A stretch of DNA of 64,000 nt from Granulosicoccus antarcticus IMCC3135 (GTDB lineage Bacteria; Pseudomonadota; Gammaproteobacteria; Granulosicoccales; Granulosicoccaceae). Position numbers and translations under genes: made by a program. The notes beneath the pieces were generated by a model that was not told the DNA's origin, searched no databases, and saw only the letters and a list, made by a program, of their open reading frames with translations. Location of the stretch: positions 2,352,501-2,416,500 of the forward strand of contig NZ_CP018632.1 of assembly GCF_002215215.1 (NCBI RefSeq), written 5' to 3'. Numbering within the stretch: position 1 is the first letter of the stretch; the number at the start of each line of letters is the position of its first letter. Positions 1-8,919 of the stretch are shown here, piece by piece.

Positions 1-44
1 AGCATTTCATCTGTGTTAAAGGGCAGGTCAAGAGGGTTAGTCAT
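1..44 (-). CDS. 5' end of a gene running off the left edge (next gene of the peptide cassette)
   Basis: An ATG read from position 44 opens a frame (MTNPLDLPFNTDEML) that runs out of the window after 14 codons. It lies 80 bases downstream of the M20D gene on the same strand, so it is probably the last or next gene of the same operon. The start resembles the N-terminus of some M20 glutamate-carboxypeptidase-like proteins, but 14 residues are far too few for a family call. No strong ribosome binding site is visible. Confidence 0.4.
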   Translation of the reverse strand, partial: MTNPLDLPFNTDEM

Positions 45-124
45 GTAAGCGGTCTCTGCATATGCCAGACTCACGCAAGGTGAGCCGGAGGTGTCTGAAA
101 GTGATTAATCAGGGAGCAAGTGAT

Positions 125-1291
125 TCAGCTATTGGGTAGACGGGTCTCGACAATGCGCGCATAAATAGATGCACCTACAGGCAAAATGCCGTCGTCAAGT
201 ACAAAGGCTGGGTTGTGTAGTGGAATGCTGCCCGCATGGCCAACCCGGCAATAGGCACCCGGGACCACCTTGAGCATATCGGCGAAATCCTCAGAGCCGG
301 TCGACTGTTCAGTGGATTCCGTCGCCATGTCCGCACCGACGATATCGGCAGCTGCAGCGACATAGGCGGTAGTGAGTTCGGCATCATTTATCAGCACATC
401 GAAGACGTTGCGCAGCTCTACGGTGATCTCGACCCCATAGGCCTGTGCCATTCCTGCGCAGAGTTCACGGATACGTGTATCTGCCATCTGCGAGACCTCG
501 TCGTGGAAATACCGGACCGTACCCGATAGGGTGGCTGTGTCGGGTACTACGTTATAGGCTGAACCTGCATTGAACGTGGTTACCGATAGCACAATGGGTT
601 TGTTCGGCGATGTATTACGACTGACGATGCTCTGTAACTGCTGGACCAGGCTAGTGCCGATGACAATAGGATCCTTTGACTGGTGCGGCATGGCGGCATG
701 GCTGCCGGTACCTTTGATAGTGATATCAAAGAACGAGGCGCCGGCCATGGCTGGACCGGGAGTCACTGTCACAACGCCTGGGTCGGAATTAGGGTCGTTG
801 TGCATGCCGTAGATTTCCTCGCAGGGGAATTTATCAAACAAGCCCTCACTGATCATGCGTCGTGCACCGCCCAGCCCTTCTTCGGCGGGTTGGAAGATCA
901 GTACGACAGTACCCGCAAAGTCGCGAGTCTCCGCCAGGTAGCGCGCCGCACCCAGCAGCATGGTGGTATGACCGTCATGCCCGCAAGCGTGCATCCTTCC
1001 TGTGTTGGTCGAGGTATAGGGCACGCCTGAGGTTTCCTCAATGGGCAGGGCGTCCATGTCGGCGCGCAAGCCGATGCGGCGATTACTATCACCCTTGCCC
1101 TTGATCAGCCCGACCACCCCTGTGCCGCCCAATCCTTCAAACACCTCATCCACTCCATAGCTGTGAAGTTGTTGGGCAACGATGCCGGAGGTGCGGGTCT
1201 CTTCGAAGCCCAGCTCGGGGTGGGCATGAAAATCCTGACGGATTTGTGTCAATTCTGGGGCAAATGCTTCGATCTGAGGGATAACGTTCAT
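125..1291 (-). CDS. M20D family amidohydrolase / amino-acyl hydrolase
   Basis: A 388-residue metal-dependent amidohydrolase of the M20D branch (hippurate hydrolase, N-acyl-amino acid and IAA-conjugate hydrolases). Visible motifs are RADMDALPIEE (76-86), HACGHDGHT (101-109, with the M20D metal ligands Cys103 and His105), PAEE (135-138, catalytic glutamate), a ligand histidine near 164, and a late His in PLHNPAF. No signal peptide is seen, so it should act in the cytoplasm on an imported N-acylated amino acid or small peptide. Its start overlaps the stop of the upstream ABC ATPase gene by 4 bases (ATGA), so the two are translationally coupled. The exact substrate cannot be read from sequence. 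Confidence 0.9.
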   Translation of the reverse strand: MNVIPQIEAFAPELTQIRQDFHAHPELGFEETRTSGIVAQQLHSYGVDEVFEGLGGTGVVGLIKGKGDSNRRIGLRADMDALPIEETSGVPYTSTNTGRMHACGHDGHTTMLLGAARYLAETRDFAGTVVLIFQPAEEGLGGARRMISEGLFDKFPCEEIYGMHNDPNSDPGVVTVTPGPAMAGASFFDITIKGTGSHAAMPHQSKDPIVIGTSLVQQLQSIVSRNTSPNKPIVLSVTTFNAGSAYNVVPDTATLSGTVRYFHDEVSQMADTRIRELCAGMAQAYGVEITVELRNVFDVLINDAELTTAYVAAAADIVGADMATESTEQSTGSEDFADMLKVVPGAYCRVGHAGSIPLHNPAFVLDDGILPVGASIYARIVETRLPNS

Positions 1292-2979
1292 GCTGCAGTT
1301 CCTGTAAAAGTTGAGGCGCGATCCAGCGCGCAGAAATTGGCGAAATCCCAGTCACGTCCAGGGGCTGCCTCTATCAGATTTCTTGTGTAGTCGTGGTGTG
1401 GGCTGGCCAGTACCTCGCCAGCGGGCCCGTGTTCTACGACCAGTCCCTTTTGCATCACCAGAACTTCATCGCATATCTGCGCCGCGACACGCAGATCGTG
1501 GGTAATGAAGAGCATGGCGACACCAAATTTGTCCTGAATGTCGTCAAGCAGATCCAGAACCTGTGCCTGTACGCTGACATCGAGTGCCGACACCGCTTCA
1601 TCCGCAACCAGTAGGTCAGGTTTCATGGCCACGGCTCGTGCTATAGCGATTCGTTGACGTTGCCCGCCCGAGAACTGATGAGGATAACGCTCCAGAGCAT
1701 CGCGAGGCAGGTCCACCAGTTCCATTAGCTCGGCAGCATGCTCCATGGCCACTTCGCGGGAGGTGCCGAAGTTAATGGGCCCTTCGCACAAGCTGCGTGC
1801 GACGGTCCAGCGCGGGTTGAGTGAGCGGTAGGGGTCCTGAAAGACAATCTGAAAATGTTTGCGATGCGGCTGCAATTGGCGGCGGGTGAGTTGGGCTATC
1901 TCTGAACCTGCGATGGTGATCTTGCCCGCGGTAGGATCAATCAGCCGCATGATACAGCGTGCCACTGTGGATTTACCGGATCCTGACTCACCGACGATTC
2001 CCAGTGTGCGGCCCGGAGCAATGGAAAAGTTTACGTTGCGGGCAGCCTTGACCCCTTCGGATTTAAAGAAAAAGCCGTTGCCGCCATAGGTCATGTCCAG
2101 GCCTTCGACGGCGACGATGTCCGGTCCCGCCGAGACCTGTCGTGCGGCGCGCGGTGCAAGGTTCGGCACGGCGCTTAGCAGTTTTTTGGTGTAGGCCACT
2201 TGCGGGTTTGTCAGCAGATCCCGGATCGGTGCATGTTCGACAATCTGACCCTTTTGCATGACGCTGACCGTGTCGGCAATCTCGGCCACAACACCCATGT
2301 CATGGGTTATGAACAGTACGGCGGTGCCGTTGCGTTCCTGCATCTCGGCTATCAGTTTCAGAATCTGGAGCTGCGTGGTGACATCCAGCGCCGTCGTTGG
2401 TTCGTCCGCGATGAGCAGGTCAGGGTCGAGGATCAGTGCCATCGCAATCATGATGCGCTGCCGCTGGCCACCTGAAAGTTGATGTGGAAAAGCGGTGTAG
2501 ATCCGCTCCACATCCGGCAGATGGACCTGTTCCATCATGTCGATGGTGCGCTTTTTAACTTCTGAGCCGGTCATGTTGGTGTGCGTATTGAGTACTTCCT
2601 CGATCTGCTCGCCGACTCGCAGAACAGGGTTCAGTGCAGTCATCGGCTCCTGAAAGATCATTGAGATTTTACGGGCGCGCAGATCGCGCATCTGCGGTGC
2701 GGTGGCATTTGTGATATCAAATCCATTGAGATCGATCAGACCGCCCTGAATTTCCAATGCATCCTTTGGCAGCAAGCTCATCGCGGCCAATGAAGTGACG
2801 GATTTTCCCGATCCGGACTCGCCGACAAGGCAGTGCGTTTCTCCGGCGCGGATATCAAGGTTGATGCCGTTGAGTACGAGCTCGGCATTGGGTCGACCCG
2901 TCAGGCGTACTTCAAGGTTGCGAATCTTGAGAACGGGCTTGGCGTCACTGAAGTCCTTTGATTTGAATTCCATGTTCAA
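1288..2979 (-). CDS. Dipeptide/oligopeptide ABC transporter, fused two-domain ATPase (DppD-DppF type)
   Basis: A 563-residue protein carrying two complete ABC ATPase domains in tandem, equivalent to a DppD-DppF fusion such as GsiA. Domain 1 has Walker A GESGSGKS at 53-60, signature LSGGQRQR and Walker B LLIADEP. Domain 2 starts near residue 290 with a second GESGSGKS, signature FSGGQRQR and Walker B LLVADEAVSALD, where the usual proline after DE is replaced by alanine. It powers peptide import together with the two permeases encoded just upstream. Both junctions are 4-base overlaps: its start with the DppC-like gene and its stop with the M20D gene. Confidence 0.93.
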   Translation of the reverse strand: MNMEFKSKDFSDAKPVLKIRNLEVRLTGRPNAELVLNGINLDIRAGETHCLVGESGSGKSVTSLAAMSLLPKDALEIQGGLIDLNGFDITNATAPQMRDLRARKISMIFQEPMTALNPVLRVGEQIEEVLNTHTNMTGSEVKKRTIDMMEQVHLPDVERIYTAFPHQLSGGQRQRIMIAMALILDPDLLIADEPTTALDVTTQLQILKLIAEMQERNGTAVLFITHDMGVVAEIADTVSVMQKGQIVEHAPIRDLLTNPQVAYTKKLLSAVPNLAPRAARQVSAGPDIVAVEGLDMTYGGNGFFFKSEGVKAARNVNFSIAPGRTLGIVGESGSGKSTVARCIMRLIDPTAGKITIAGSEIAQLTRRQLQPHRKHFQIVFQDPYRSLNPRWTVARSLCEGPINFGTSREVAMEHAAELMELVDLPRDALERYPHQFSGGQRQRIAIARAVAMKPDLLVADEAVSALDVSVQAQVLDLLDDIQDKFGVAMLFITHDLRVAAQICDEVLVMQKGLVVEHGPAGEVLASPHHDYTRNLIEAAPGRDWDFANFCALDRASTFTGTAA

Positions 2980-3863
2980 CCCTCCCGTTTTTTCATACGT
3001 GGATCAAGTAGATCGCGCGCTGTATCACCCAGCAGGTTGATGGCGAGAATACATAGGGACAGCAACAGTCCTGGCCAGAAAATCAGCCCCGGTTTAATCT
3101 GAAAGTAGGTGCGTCCCTCAGCCATGATATTGCCCCAAGTAGGAATCTCTGTTGAAACGCCGGCACCCAGGAAGGACAGAATTGCCTCGATCAGGATAGC
3201 TGATGCGCATATATAAGTGCCTTGCACGATCAGCGGCGCAAACGTGTTGGGCATCAGATGTTGAATCAGAATCTTTGGCATGGAAGAGCCAAGTGCGATG
3301 GCTGCTTCTACAAAAGGTTCTTCGCGGGCCGACAATACAACCGAGCGGACAAGGCGCACGACACGCGGTACCTCCGGTACGGTGATTGCGATGATGATCG
3401 AAGACAGGCTCGGGCCGTTCAAGGCAACCAGGGCTATGGCCAGCAGGATTGCCGGGATCGCCATGAGGCTATCCATTATCCGCATGATCACGCCATCGGC
3501 GGCGTGAAAGAAACCTGCGACCAGGCCGATCATCATGCCGACAGAGATGCTGACCAAGGCGGTGCCTATACCGATCAACAGCGATACCCGCCCACCCATC
3601 ATGACACGGGAAAAGGTGTCCCGACCATAGGGATCGGTGCCCAGAAGATGTGTGTCGGAAGGTGGTTTCAGGCGTGCCATTGCATCCATTGCGAGCGGAT
3701 CATAGGGGACATAGAGTGGTGCGAAGAGTGAGGCCAGAACGATCACCACGAGGATCACGGCAGCAATCATGGGACCTATACCTATGCGGGCATCGGCAGG
3801 TAGGGAAAACAGGCCGCTCAGTACCTGAAAGGCACTATGCCGCGAATTGGAAATGGCTGTCAT
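2976..3863 (-). CDS. Peptide ABC transporter permease, DppC type
   Basis: A 295-residue inner-membrane permease. It has an N-terminal membrane segment followed by the DppC/OppC hallmark GTDPYGRDTFSRVMMGGRVS, several further hydrophobic helices and the EAA loop (VEAAIALGSSMPKILIQHLMP) that docks on the ATPase. It pairs with the DppB-type permease one base upstream. The nickel-, glutathione- and peptide-transporter permeases share this architecture, so only peptide-class import is certain. Confidence 0.92.
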   Translation of the reverse strand: MTAISNSRHSAFQVLSGLFSLPADARIGIGPMIAAVILVVIVLASLFAPLYVPYDPLAMDAMARLKPPSDTHLLGTDPYGRDTFSRVMMGGRVSLLIGIGTALVSISVGMMIGLVAGFFHAADGVIMRIMDSLMAIPAILLAIALVALNGPSLSSIIIAITVPEVPRVVRLVRSVVLSAREEPFVEAAIALGSSMPKILIQHLMPNTFAPLIVQGTYICASAILIEAILSFLGAGVSTEIPTWGNIMAEGRTYFQIKPGLIFWPGLLLSLCILAINLLGDTARDLLDPRMKKREG

Positions 3864-3864
3864 G

Positions 3865-4806
3865 TCAGTACCGGATCCTTGGATCGAAGAAGGAATATGA
3901 GATGTCGACGAGCAGGTTCACAAAGACATAGATGCCCGCGGTCAACAGGATCATGGCCTGAATTACCGGATAGTCGCGCGCCAGGATGGCGTCGACGGTG
4001 AGACGTCCAATACCGGGAATATTGAATACACTTTCTGTCACGACCACACCCGAGATCAGTAGTGCGAAACCGGTACCGATGATCGTCAGAATGGGTACCG
4101 CAGCATTGCGCAGTGCATGGCGGAACAGTACAACGTTTTCACGCACACCCTTGGCACGGGCAGTACGGATATAGTCCTCGCCCAATACTTCGAGCATGGA
4201 GGCTCGGGTCATTCTTGCGATCAATGCGATATAGATGGTTGCCAGCGTAAGAGAGGGTAGGAGCGCTCGCGAAAAGAAGGCGCCAAAGCCATCTGAAGGA
4301 TCCTTGTAGCCTTGCACGGGTACCCAGCGCAGCTCGATGGCAAAAATCTGAATCAAGATGTAGCCGATAACGAAGACCGGTACGGAAAAACCAAGCACTG
4401 AAAAGGACATTACAAGAAAATCGATCCAGGTGCGATGGCGCCAGGCAGCGATAACCCCCATGGGGACCGCCAGCAGGACCGAGATTGTGATGGTCATCAG
4501 AGCGATATTGATTGTCGGTCCCAGTCGTTCAGCGACCATGCCCGCAACGGGTGTATTGGACAGCAGCGAGGTGCCCAGATCGCCATGTAACAGCTGGTTC
4601 ATCCAGGTCATGAATTGCGTGATCAGTGGGTCGTTCAAGCCAAGTCCGTCGCGAATGCGTTCGAGTTGGGCAGGAGTTGCAGCATCTCCGGCTAGGATCG
4701 CAGCAGGGTCGCCGGGCGTCAGGCGCAGGAGCAGGAACACAAAGATGGCGACGATGATCATCACCGGGATCGTGGCCAGCACGCGTTTGAGAATATAGAG
4801 AAACAT
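3865..4806 (-). CDS. Peptide ABC transporter permease, DppB type
   Basis: A 313-residue permease of the DppB/OppB family. The N-terminus (LYILKRVLATIPVMIIVAIF, then LLLRLTPGDPA) is diagnostic, and a permease EAA loop is present (YIRTARAKGVRENVVLFRHA). About six membrane helices are expected. It forms the transmembrane channel with the DppC-type protein. It is separated from the solute-binding protein gene by 66 bases that hold a strong stem-loop, unlike the tight junctions further downstream. Confidence 0.92.
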   Translation of the reverse strand: MFLYILKRVLATIPVMIIVAIFVFLLLRLTPGDPAAILAGDAATPAQLERIRDGLGLNDPLITQFMTWMNQLLHGDLGTSLLSNTPVAGMVAERLGPTINIALMTITISVLLAVPMGVIAAWRHRTWIDFLVMSFSVLGFSVPVFVIGYILIQIFAIELRWVPVQGYKDPSDGFGAFFSRALLPSLTLATIYIALIARMTRASMLEVLGEDYIRTARAKGVRENVVLFRHALRNAAVPILTIIGTGFALLISGVVVTESVFNIPGIGRLTVDAILARDYPVIQAMILLTAGIYVFVNLLVDISYSFFDPRIRY

Positions 4807-4836
4807 GGTCCGTGCTTTCCTTATGAGCTGGCGAGG

Positions 4837-4863
4837 CGGAGGCTGCGTAATACACAGCCTCCG
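4837..4863 (-). other. Intercistronic stem-loop between binding-protein and permease genes
   Basis: A perfect 9-bp stem (CGGAGGCTG / CAGCCTCCG) with a 9-base loop lies just after the stop of the solute-binding protein gene. There is no U-run after it, so it is unlikely to be a full intrinsic terminator. Hairpins here in binding-protein-dependent transporter operons commonly stabilise the upstream mRNA and lower expression of the permeases; that role is inferred. Confidence 0.55.
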
Positions 4864-4872
4864 GGACGGGGG

Positions 4873-6471
4873 TTACTCGTCTTCTTTGGTCATGTTCCAG
4901 AAAACAGGGACCGGTGAGGGAAGCATGTTCTGAATGGTGGTTCGACGCGCCTGCGGAATGATGTATTCGCCCATCATTATGTAGTTGACGTTGTCCATCA
5001 CATGTTCCTGAATCTCAAGGGCCACTTCTTTCTGGGCTGCCATATCGCCAGCTGCGACAAAGTCGGCACGCAGCTTTTCAATCTCAGGATCAGTCGGCCA
5101 GCCAAACCAGGCCTCGTCGCCACGACCGTTTGCCATGACGTTGATCAATGGATCGGAAACCTCAGGCACTATCCAGTTGGTGAAAAACAGGTTCCAACCG
5201 CCCTCGGACACGGGTTGTTGCTGGGCACGTCGTTGTACAACTGACTGCCAGTCCATGGATTGCATATCAACCTCAAAGCCGGCTTCTCGCAGAGCCTGTG
5301 CCGCAACGACGGGTTGGTTGATCAAGCTGATGACATCCGTTGGTGCCATCAGGACGATGGGTGTTCCGTCATAGCCGGCCTCTTTAAGAAGGGCTTTGGC
5401 CGTATCGACATTGGCACCACTGGTCAGAACTTCAGAGCCAGCTTCATCCCCAAGCGGCGTTGAGCAGCCGAAGATTGCGCCACAGACATTGTAGTATTCG
5501 GGATCGCCCTGCATCGTTGCAAGCATCGACTCCTGGTCAAGTGCTGCCATTGCGGCCTGGCGAATCAGTTTGTTATCGAACGGAGGCAACAAGTGGTTAG
5601 GGCGTCCGATGGTCACGTAACCCAGTTCATCGCGTTTTTCGACAATAACGTCCGGATTGCCTCCGACGATCGGCATCAGGTCGATCTGAACCTGTTCAAG
5701 GTAATCGATCTCACCGGCTGACAAGGCGTTGAGTGCTGTCAAAGCGTCGGGCATCGTGGTCCAGATTACCTTGTCTACGTTGACAACCTTGCCACCTGCC
5801 ATCCATGAGGCGGGTTCGGAGCGCGGTACATAGTCGTCGAATTTTTCGTAAGTGACATTGACACCGGGCTTGTATTCCGATTCGTTGAACACGAAAGGTC
5901 CTGAACCGACATACTCAGTGATAGTCTCGTCTGCCGATGTCTCGGCGACTCGAGCCGGCATGATAAAAGGCGGTACAGCAGATTGTTTGGAGATCACGTC
6001 AAGCAGCGGTCCGAACTGCTTGCTCAGTCTCCAGACAACGGTCTTTTCGTCTGTAGATTCAAGGCTTTCAGTGACATCAAAGATGAGCTGGCCGCCCGAA
6101 TCCTTTTTACCCCAGCGTTTGAGCGAGGCGACTACATCAGCTCCAGTCACGGGCGCACCGTCATGAAACATCAGTCCGTCACGCAGAGTGAATGTGTAGC
6201 TCAATCCGTCCTCGGAGATCTCCCAGCTGGCCATTTGCGGTTGGGGGGCAAACTTGTCGTCCACTGCTGTCAGCACGTCATAGATCATGTAACCATGGTC
6301 TCGCGTGATATGGGCCGTGGTGATTACCGGGTCCAGAACACGCAAACCCGAATGCATCACAGCGGTGACGGTTGTCTCGTTTTCCTGTGCGCTTGCAAGC
6401 AGCGCAGTTCCCATCAGTAGCGCTGCGGTAATATAGTGTGTGTTTTTCAGTACAGACCTAAAAGTCGACAT
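4873..6471 (-). CDS. Peptide ABC transporter periplasmic substrate-binding protein (SBP_bac_5 family)
   Basis: A 532-residue extracytoplasmic binding protein of the DppA/OppA family. A signal peptide occupies about residues 1-28 (hydrophobic core AALLMGTALLASA, cleavage after ASA-Q). The mature part shows family landmarks such as SEDGLSYTFTLRDGLMFHDGAPVT, typical of lobe I. It delivers the ligand to the permeases and ATPase encoded next. The gene begins 2 bases after the MlrC-family gene, so the peptidase and transporter are co-transcribed. The C-terminal lobe with NLFFTNWIVPE suggests a peptide or opine-like ligand, but specificity is not readable. Confidence 0.92.
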   Translation of the reverse strand: MSTFRSVLKNTHYITAALLMGTALLASAQENETTVTAVMHSGLRVLDPVITTAHITRDHGYMIYDVLTAVDDKFAPQPQMASWEISEDGLSYTFTLRDGLMFHDGAPVTGADVVASLKRWGKKDSGGQLIFDVTESLESTDEKTVVWRLSKQFGPLLDVISKQSAVPPFIMPARVAETSADETITEYVGSGPFVFNESEYKPGVNVTYEKFDDYVPRSEPASWMAGGKVVNVDKVIWTTMPDALTALNALSAGEIDYLEQVQIDLMPIVGGNPDVIVEKRDELGYVTIGRPNHLLPPFDNKLIRQAAMAALDQESMLATMQGDPEYYNVCGAIFGCSTPLGDEAGSEVLTSGANVDTAKALLKEAGYDGTPIVLMAPTDVISLINQPVVAAQALREAGFEVDMQSMDWQSVVQRRAQQQPVSEGGWNLFFTNWIVPEVSDPLINVMANGRGDEAWFGWPTDPEIEKLRADFVAAGDMAAQKEVALEIQEHVMDNVNYIMMGEYIIPQARRTTIQNMLPSPVPVFWNMTKEDE

Positions 6472-6473
6472 TG

Positions 6474-7973
6474 CTATTTCTCATCTTGGTTTGTGTTTGG
6501 TGACAACCGTAATCCCGGACGTAGCCGGGTAAACGGCAGTTTGGAAGGGTTGAACGGCATTGGGCCAGGTGCCAGAGCGACGATTATGTTTCGGGCAATG
6601 GGGGCAAAGTCAGCTCGGAAATGCGTTGAGCTTTTGACAACCAGAATCGATTGTTCCTCTGGGGCTACCCCGATAAAGCGGAACATCTCTCGGTCAGCCA
6701 TTTGTGCTATCTGGCTGGTGACGACGACACGCACGCCACCAATGCGCAGACAAGCAGAGAGGCCTAGATCCAGATGAGTGCCGCCATAGTAGGGGCCTGT
6801 TGCACGCAGCCGTCCATCTGACAGACTCTCGACGATGGCCATGGTTGAGACGGGCACCTCATCGGGCAGGCCGGGGTGACCACCGATATTGAATTGTGCG
6901 GTGGCGCCTTGTCCTGCATCGTGTGCCGCTTGAGCGGTGGCGGGATCCACGATCAGCCCGATGGCGGCATCGGTTGTGTCAGCCGCAATCATCGCACGCA
7001 ACATCCCTGTGGTCGCGGAGACGCCACCGGCTCCGGGGTTATCCTGCGTGTCGGCTATGACAACAGGTCCTCGGCCTTCAATTGCCAGAAGCCTTGCAGC
7101 CTCCACCATTGCATTCTCAGGTGTGTAAGTCACTGTGTTGAAGTCAGATTCCGCCGCTTCGTATGCTGCGAAAATACGTTCTGCCGCTTGATCTGCCGCA
7201 ACTTGCGTATTGGCAAAGGCGATAGCTGTCGGGCCACAGTCAGGCGTGTCGGTTGCTGGAAATCCCATAAAGAGCGAGGCGGATAAAGCGCCTTCTGCCT
7301 CGACTGCGGCAAGCTCTGCATAGAGTTTTTTCGCAGGCGCCAGGTCAGTAGATTGGGATGGAATGGGTACAAGGTAGGACATTTTCCGATAGGCTTTGGC
7401 AGGACGTATTCCCGTTTTCATCATGTCGTCCAGGATCCGGGCTGCACTGGCTCCGGTGACTGCCATATCGACATGTGGGTAGGTGCGAAAACCGACGAGT
7501 GCATCAACGAGATCTACCATTTGTTCTGAAATATTTCCGTGTAGATCCAGCGCGACTGCTATTGGGACCTTGGGGCCGACAACGGCCCGCACACGTCGTA
7601 CAAGTTCGCCTTCACCATCGTCGATATGCTCCGCCACCATCGCGCCGTGAAGATCGAGGAATACGCCGTCAAGAGGTCCTGCATCACGAATGCCTGACAC
7701 AATTTCTTCTGCGATCTGTTCAAAGGCGATTTGTGTGACATGTGCCGAGGGAATGGCTCCAGCCCACAGAACAGGAATCAAGTGCCAACCTTGTGTTTTA
7801 GCCACAGAGATTGCACCTGACATTCCCAGGTTTACATCCCGGAAAGCTTCAAGCAATTCAGGGCCGCGTACCATAGGTACGTAACCACCACCTGAACGAA
7901 ACTCTTCAAGACCCGCTTTTGACGGGGCAAATGTATTGGTTTCATGAAGAAATCCAGCCAATGCTACTCGCAA
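6474..7973 (-). CDS. M81 family metallopeptidase (microcystinase MlrC family)
   Basis: A 499-residue member of the MlrC/DUF1485 family, which includes the sphingomonad enzyme that hydrolyses linearised microcystin and the Adda-containing tetrapeptide. The start VALAGFLHETNTFAPSKAG, the DLHGAM and ALDLHGNIS blocks carrying the presumed zinc ligands, and the C-terminal ATGPYYGGTHLDLG / GVRVVVTSQ region cover the N- and C-terminal MlrC domains at full length. No signal peptide is visible, so it is cytoplasmic. It is the first gene of the minus-strand operon and divergent from the IclR regulator. The family is broad; actual microcystin activity is not implied. Confidence 0.88.
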   Translation of the reverse strand: MRVALAGFLHETNTFAPSKAGLEEFRSGGGYVPMVRGPELLEAFRDVNLGMSGAISVAKTQGWHLIPVLWAGAIPSAHVTQIAFEQIAEEIVSGIRDAGPLDGVFLDLHGAMVAEHIDDGEGELVRRVRAVVGPKVPIAVALDLHGNISEQMVDLVDALVGFRTYPHVDMAVTGASAARILDDMMKTGIRPAKAYRKMSYLVPIPSQSTDLAPAKKLYAELAAVEAEGALSASLFMGFPATDTPDCGPTAIAFANTQVAADQAAERIFAAYEAAESDFNTVTYTPENAMVEAARLLAIEGRGPVVIADTQDNPGAGGVSATTGMLRAMIAADTTDAAIGLIVDPATAQAAHDAGQGATAQFNIGGHPGLPDEVPVSTMAIVESLSDGRLRATGPYYGGTHLDLGLSACLRIGGVRVVVTSQIAQMADREMFRFIGVAPEEQSILVVKSSTHFRADFAPIARNIIVALAPGPMPFNPSKLPFTRLRPGLRLSPNTNQDEK

Positions 7974-8030
7974 TTCTGACTCCTGTTCTTCGGCAACCTA
8001 CAGTGTCAGCAGAAGGTTGCTATTATGGTG

Positions 8031-8045
8031 TATCGCACTGCGATA
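8031..8045. promoter_or_regulatory. Palindromic candidate IclR-family operator
   Basis: A perfect 7-bp inverted repeat around one central base (TATCGCA-C-TGCGATA) lies in the 136-base divergent region between mlrC and the IclR regulator start. Weaker outer symmetry (TTGC at 8017, GCAA at 8056) shares the same centre. IclR-family repressors bind palindromes of about this size near their own divergent promoters, so this is the best candidate site. The binding itself is inference. Confidence 0.5.
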
Positions 8046-8109
8046 TAACTATAGTGCAATAGAACGATCATACAATCACATTTTAAGCTTTGTCAAGCGA
8101 GAACAATTC

Positions 8110-8919
8110 ATGTCTATAACTCATAGAGCAGTCCCGACTACAGTGCCCAATTATGAGGCAGACGGTGATCGTTTATTCATCCGCTCGGCAGCACGTGCAA
8201 TGCAGGTTTTAAGTGCCTTTCATAATGCAAGTGGTGCACTCAGTTTGTCGGACATTGCCAGGGAGGCCGATATTGATCGTTCGGCTGCGCAGCGTCTGGT
8301 GCACACTTTGGTGAAGCTTGGCTATATGCGGCGCAGCGCAGATGACCGAGGTTATCTTCCCGGAATTCGATTGCTTGATCACACACTGGATTTGCTTCGT
8401 CTGGATCCTGTTGTGCAAAAGGCGACGCCAGTTTTACTGGAGCTACGCAGGACAATTCAGGAGCGTGTTGATTTCAGTCTGTATGACGACACTCGCCTGA
8501 TCTATGCTCTTCGGATGCAAAGCAAGCGCGAAACTTTCTACGCATCTCTCGTTGGTCACAGTGTTCCGGCCTATTGCACAGCGGGAGGTCGTGCGGTTCT
8601 GGCAGCACTACCTGAGGCGCAAGTGAAGGATGTTTTGAAGCGATCCGTACTTCAAAAACATACCGGCAAAACCGTCATCAATCCAACCACTCTCATGAAG
8701 CTTGTGCGACGAGCAAGCAAGGACGGTTACGCGGTCGTTGTCGATGAATTCGTACAAGGCGAGGTGGCTGTCGGTGTCGCGGTGAAAAGTCCTGACGGGG
8801 CGCCCCTTGGTGCTATTCATGTAGCAGGATCACTCTCGGAATGGACACCAGAGGAGTTCGTCGGACAGGCGTCCCCTTTGGCGAGCGAGGCGGCGCTGGC
8901 GATCAGTGGCAGTCTGTAA
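8110..8919 (+). CDS. IclR family transcriptional regulator
   Basis: A 269-residue IclR-type regulator. The N-terminal winged helix-turn-helix spans about residues 20-80 (LSLSDIAREADIDRSAAQRL, then a LGYMRRS wing), followed by the effector-binding domain with the family-typical HSVPAYCTAGGRAVLAALP block and a VAVGVAVKSPDG strand. The ATG at 8110 is preferred; an in-frame upstream codon at 8017 would place 31 atypical residues before the domain and put coding sequence across the palindrome. Divergent orientation suggests it controls the mlrC-transporter-M20 operon and itself. Confidence 0.9.
   Translation: MSITHRAVPTTVPNYEADGDRLFIRSAARAMQVLSAFHNASGALSLSDIAREADIDRSAAQRLVHTLVKLGYMRRSADDRGYLPGIRLLDHTLDLLRLDPVVQKATPVLLELRRTIQERVDFSLYDDTRLIYALRMQSKRETFYASLVGHSVPAYCTAGGRAVLAALPEAQVKDVLKRSVLQKHTGKTVINPTTLMKLVRRASKDGYAVVVDEFVQGEVAVGVAVKSPDGAPLGAIHVAGSLSEWTPEEFVGQASPLASEAALAISGSL

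Noticed and set aside
3222-3731. A 169-codon plus-strand frame opposite the DppC-type permease
   Set aside because: Composition is polar and repetitive with no family resemblance; it is the shadow of a strongly supported permease gene.
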